Assembly (NCBI GenBank): GCA_003455235.1 | Contig: DMRT01000234.1 | Coordinates: 1 to 7,888 of the forward strand | DNA: 7,888 bases | Source of the DNA: Chitinophagaceae bacterium | GTDB lineage: Bacteria > Bacteroidota > Bacteroidia > Chitinophagales > Chitinophagaceae | Reading direction: 5' to 3' | Shown: piece after piece, positions 5,988 through 7,888 of the stretch | Position numbering within the stretch: position 1 is the stretch's first letter | Layout of the letters: each line of letters begins with the position of its first letter | The notes under the pieces: generated by a model | What the model was told of the DNA's origin: nothing | What the model saw: only the letters and a program-made list of their open reading frames with translations | The model's database searches: none | Program-made: the position numbers and the translations under genes

Positions 5988-7001
5988 TTATTTTAATAGC
6001 GCTTCTATCTTTTTTAATTCCTCTTCCGAAAAAACAATATTCCCCAGCGAGTTGATATTATCCCGGAGCTGCGGCAATGAACTTACACCAACCAGTACAG
6101 AGGTAACCCGTGGATCACGCAGCAGCCAGGCAATGGCCATTTGTGCCAGCGATTGGTTTCGTTGAATGGCAATGGAATTGAGGGCCCTGATCTTTTCGAT
6201 CATTTCAGCATTGAGGTCTTTTTCGGTAATGGCCCCGTTTGGCAAGCCGCGTCCAATCCTTGAATCAGCAGGAATGGCGGCGAGGTATTTGTCGGACAGC
6301 CGCCCCTGTGCCAGCGGCGAAAACACAATGCAGCCGATTCCTTCTTCCTCCACCACGTCGAGGAGCGACTGGCCTTTATCAGTGGTTTTATTTTCCACCC
6401 ATCTATCCAGCATCGAGTACCGCGGCTGGTGGATGAGGCAGGGCGTTCCCAGTTCTTTCAACAGGGCGGCCGCTTCCTTTGTTTGTGTGGCATTGTAATT
6501 AGAGAGACCCACGTACAATGCTTTTCCGCTCCGCACCAGCTGGTCCAGTGCGCCCATGGTTTCTTCCAGCGGCGTGTTGGGATCGGGCCGGTGATGATAA
6601 AATATATCCACGTAGTCCACCCCCATCCGTTTCAGGCTCTGGTCAAGGCTGGAGACCAGGTATTTTTTTGAACCCCATTCCCCATAGGGTCCGGGCCACA
6701 TATAATAACCGGCTTTGCTGGAAATGATTATTTCATCCCGGTAAGCATACAGGTCGGCTTTCAGGATCTTGCCAAAGTTGATCTCGGCTTCGCCGGGAGG
6801 CGGGCCATAATTATTGGCCAGGTCAAAATGCGTGATGCCTTTATCAAAAGCGCCGAGGATGATTTCCCGCATGTTGCTGAAGAGGTCGGCATTGCCGAAG
6901 TTGTGCCACAGGCCGAGGGAAATGGCTGGCAGTAATAATCCGCTTCTGCCTGAACGGTTGTATTTCATTTGGCCATACCGGCTGGGTGATGCATTGTACA
7001 T
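5988..7001 (-). CDS. gpr: Aldo/keto reductase, L-glyceraldehyde-3-phosphate reductase type
   Basis: This 337-residue NADPH-dependent aldo/keto reductase closely resembles E. coli YghZ/Gpr (346 residues), which reduces L-glyceraldehyde 3-phosphate and other aldehydes such as methylglyoxal. Shared blocks include RYGQMKY, ISLGLWHNFG, THFDLANNYGPPPG, WPGPYG and SLDQSLKRMG. The catalytic tetrad is complete: D60, Y65, K96 and H137. The C-terminal SVLVGVSSLPQLRDN is the usual cofactor-binding strand. The start is set at ATG 6999-7001, because it aligns with the E. coli N-terminus; the frame extends 22 codons further upstream, but that extension is hydrophobic, AT-rich and not family-like. It is cytosolic and probably detoxifies reactive aldehydes. 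The gene is convergent with the L,D-transpeptidase gene (31-nt gap) and divergent from the lipoprotein gene. The symbol follows E. coli; the exact substrate here is inferred. Confidence 0.93.
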   Translation of the reverse strand: MYNASPSRYGQMKYNRSGRSGLLLPAISLGLWHNFGNADLFSNMREIILGAFDKGITHFDLANNYGPPPGEAEINFGKILKADLYAYRDEIIISSKAGYYMWPGPYGEWGSKKYLVSSLDQSLKRMGVDYVDIFYHHRPDPNTPLEETMGALDQLVRSGKALYVGLSNYNATQTKEAAALLKELGTPCLIHQPRYSMLDRWVENKTTDKGQSLLDVVEEEGIGCIVFSPLAQGRLSDKYLAAIPADSRIGRGLPNGAITEKDLNAEMIEKIRALNSIAIQRNQSLAQMAIAWLLRDPRVTSVLVGVSSLPQLRDNINSLGNIVFSEEELKKIEALLK

Positions 7002-7149
7002 CGTATGTGATTTTATTTTTAAGGATATTAAAATTAGCTGAAAAAATATAATAGCGGCAGGTTGCATTCGTTATCCGTTGCCGGAAAAAAATGGCGAGGA
7101 CATAATATTATAATAATGGTAAATAAACGCAGCGTACGGAACAATGAAT

Positions 7150-7157
7150 TATATTTG
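7150..7157 (+). promoter_or_regulatory. Candidate -7 promoter element of the lipoprotein gene
   Basis: TATATTTG is an exact match to the Bacteroidota -7 consensus TAnnTTTG and lies 39 bases before the ATG at 7197, giving a leader of about 35 nt. It is within the 195-bp AT-rich divergent region shared with the aldo/keto reductase gene. No clear TTG-type -33 element stands about 20 bases upstream, so confidence is moderate. Confidence 0.45.
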
Positions 7158-7196
7158 AATCAGAACCCTTAACCACTAACCCATCACGTTCAAGCA

Positions 7197-7649
7197 ATGA
7201 AACCCTTAGCAGCCATGTTGTGCGCATGCCTTATCTCGTGCACAGCAAGCAAAACCATCCAGCAGCAGTCGTCTTGCCTGGTAAAACAATCACTCAGCGG
7301 TTATACCCGCATCAGTAATACCGACTATCTTATTGAAACGAAGCAGCTGGGACGAACCTACCTGAATTTTGTCATCGATTCCTGTCGCCGCATCAGCAAC
7401 ACAGAAGTAAATATGCTCGGATACGTTAGCTTTTCAGATGTATCCATCGGTCATGAACGGAAAATGCCTGATGCCGATATCATCCAGGCAACACAAACAG
7501 ACCGTAAGTCGGTGAAGTACTCCCGGTACCTCGGTAAAACCGACCAGTCCGGCAAATTCAACATCCGGGTGGATGTACAGAAGAAAGAAGTGTACCTGTT
7601 GCTCGACAAACAGAACTTTACGTATACATCGGTTCAGTTAACTTTTTAA
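7197..7649 (+). CDS. Small lipoprotein, possible carboxypeptidase-regulatory-like beta-sandwich
   Basis: I do not recognise this 150-residue protein as a named family. The N-terminus MKPLAAMLCACLISC is a short lipoprotein signal peptide with a lipobox LIS-C and predicted lipidated C15, so the mature protein should be membrane-anchored on the periplasmic side or exported to the surface. The rest is beta-rich. The stretch from about residue 75 (GYVSFSDVSIG) through TDQSGKFNIRVD (about 122-133) to the end resembles the CarboxypepD_reg-like fold common in Bacteroidota outer-membrane proteins, in which a T-D-x-x-G-x-F turn is typical; this is a weak, by-eye match. The start is the only ATG that gives a signal peptide and lies 39 nt after a good -7 element. 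The gene appears to be monocistronic: the next feature is the convergent tRNA-Asp. A structural or ligand-binding role is possible but unproven. Confidence 0.75.
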   Translation: MKPLAAMLCACLISCTASKTIQQQSSCLVKQSLSGYTRISNTDYLIETKQLGRTYLNFVIDSCRRISNTEVNMLGYVSFSDVSIGHERKMPDADIIQATQTDRKSVKYSRYLGKTDQSGKFNIRVDVQKKEVYLLLDKQNFTYTSVQLTF

Positions 7650-7652
7650 AAG

Positions 7653-7674
7653 TTGGACCGGCACTTCGGTCTGA
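7653..7674 (+). other. Hairpin just after the lipoprotein stop codon
   Basis: TTGGACCG and CGGTCTGA pair into an 8-bp stem including two G-U pairs, with a 6-nt loop, four bases after the stop codon of the lipoprotein gene. No T-run follows, so it is not a standard intrinsic terminator. It may be a 3'-end stabilising structure or chance. The remainder of the gap to the tRNA terminator shows nothing that I can name. Confidence 0.3.
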
Positions 7675-7781
7675 TCAACAAGCTTCCCGGCAAAGGCAAC
7701 TCATATATATCCGTTGGGCAGACATTAGGCTGCGGTAAAAAATGACCATTTCTTCCCGGCACCCGGCACATCCCTTATGCG

Positions 7782-7821
7782 GTATAAAACAAAAAGAGGC
7801 TGTATTACTACAACCTCTTTT
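7782..7821 (-). terminator. Intrinsic terminator downstream of tRNA-Asp
   Basis: Read on the minus strand, a 13-bp stem (7809-7821 with 7792-7804) pairs completely, with one G-U wobble, around a 4-nt loop (GTAA). It contains the core AAAAGAGG/CCTCTTTT and is followed by TTTTTGTTTTATA. It begins two bases after the mature tRNA end, so it terminates the tRNA transcript. On the plus strand the trailing T-run is only four bases, so it may also act weakly on read-through from the lipoprotein gene. Confidence 0.85.
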
Positions 7822-7822
7822 G

Positions 7823-7888
7823 CGGACTGGACGGGACTCGAACCCGCGACCTCCGCCGTGACAGGGCGGCATTCTAACCAACTGAACT
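7823..7888 (-). tRNA. tRNA-Asp (anticodon GTC), 5' end cut by the window edge
   Basis: The minus strand folds as a tRNA. The anticodon arm is CCGCC-CTGTCAC-GGCGG with anticodon GTC. The T arm is GCGGG-TTCGAGT-CCCGT with one G-U pair. The D arm is GTTC...GAAT with the GG of the D loop. The 3' acceptor strand is CCAGTCC, followed by discriminator G, as expected for tRNA-Asp. CCA is not encoded (CAAAA follows), so it is added enzymatically. The window contains positions 9 to 73; the first eight bases, predicted to be GGACTGGT, lie beyond the right edge. An open reading frame overlaps this locus on the same strand but is an artefact of the tRNA. Confidence 0.95.

Noticed and set aside
5974..5988. 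Possible terminator between the L,D-transpeptidase and aldo/keto reductase genes
   Set aside because: The stem CCCG/CGGG is only 4 bp plus one wobble pair with a 5-nt loop, and the following T-run is interrupted.
7102..7111. Palindrome ATAATATTAT in the divergent aldo/keto reductase-lipoprotein region
   Set aside because: It is composed only of A and T in an AT-rich promoter region, where such palindromes arise by chance.
7683..7761. 10-bp direct repeats CTTCCCGGCA near the tRNA as integration attachment sites
   Set aside because: They do not match the tRNA 3' end, are only 69 bp apart, and enclose no gene or integrase.
7675..7881. 68-residue open frame on the minus strand
   Set aside because: It overlaps the tRNA-Asp and its terminator; the translation (CHGGGRGFESRPV) is the familiar artefact of reading through a tRNA.

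Overview
The window looks like chromosome from a member of the Bacteroidota, probably near Chitinophagaceae. This is inferred from three things: most genes lack a Shine-Dalgarno sequence, several intergenic regions carry matches to the Bacteroidota -7 promoter element TAnnTTTG, and the gene families (YtxH, DUF1469-type holin-like and zinc-ribbon small proteins beside a YcbB-type L,D-transpeptidase) fit that phylum. No database search was possible, so the lineage is a judgement. I see no insertion sequence, prophage, CRISPR array or other sign of recent transfer. There is no gene-free stretch longer than about 230 bases.

Layout. At the left edge is the 3' part of a family X DNA polymerase gene (3-650, +), which stops where bacterial PolX proteins normally continue into a PHP exonuclease domain. 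A ClsB-like cardiolipin synthase/phospholipase D follows (715-1878, +). It is convergent with a membrane-bound metal-dependent hydrolase of the YdjM/YfhP (DUF457) type (1995-3005, -). A 230-base divergent intergenic region (3006-3235) holds the most notable non-coding signal: two TGAC-N4-GTCA palindromes whose centres lie 22 bp apart, directly upstream of a candidate promoter.

That promoter faces a tight five-gene plus-strand cluster. It encodes a YtxH-like small membrane protein (3236-3460), a two-helix holin-like DUF1469 protein (3488-3856), a basic 93-residue protein of unknown function (3843-4124), a small zinc-ribbon protein (4146-4412) and a secreted L,D-transpeptidase (4412-5956). Gaps are 27 and 21 nt and two junctions overlap (14 nt, and a TGATG), so co-transcription is likely. 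My inference is a cell-envelope stress operon under a dimeric, possibly Crp/Fnr-type, regulator.

On the right are an L-glyceraldehyde-3-phosphate reductase-type aldo/keto reductase (5988-7001, -), a divergent small lipoprotein (7197-7649, +), and a tRNA-Asp(GTC) on the minus strand that runs off the right edge (7823-7888) with a strong intrinsic terminator (7782-7821).

Functionally the window mixes DNA repair, phospholipid synthesis, peptidoglycan cross-linking, aldehyde detoxification and a tRNA. The strongest candidate for a coordinated unit is 3144-5956.
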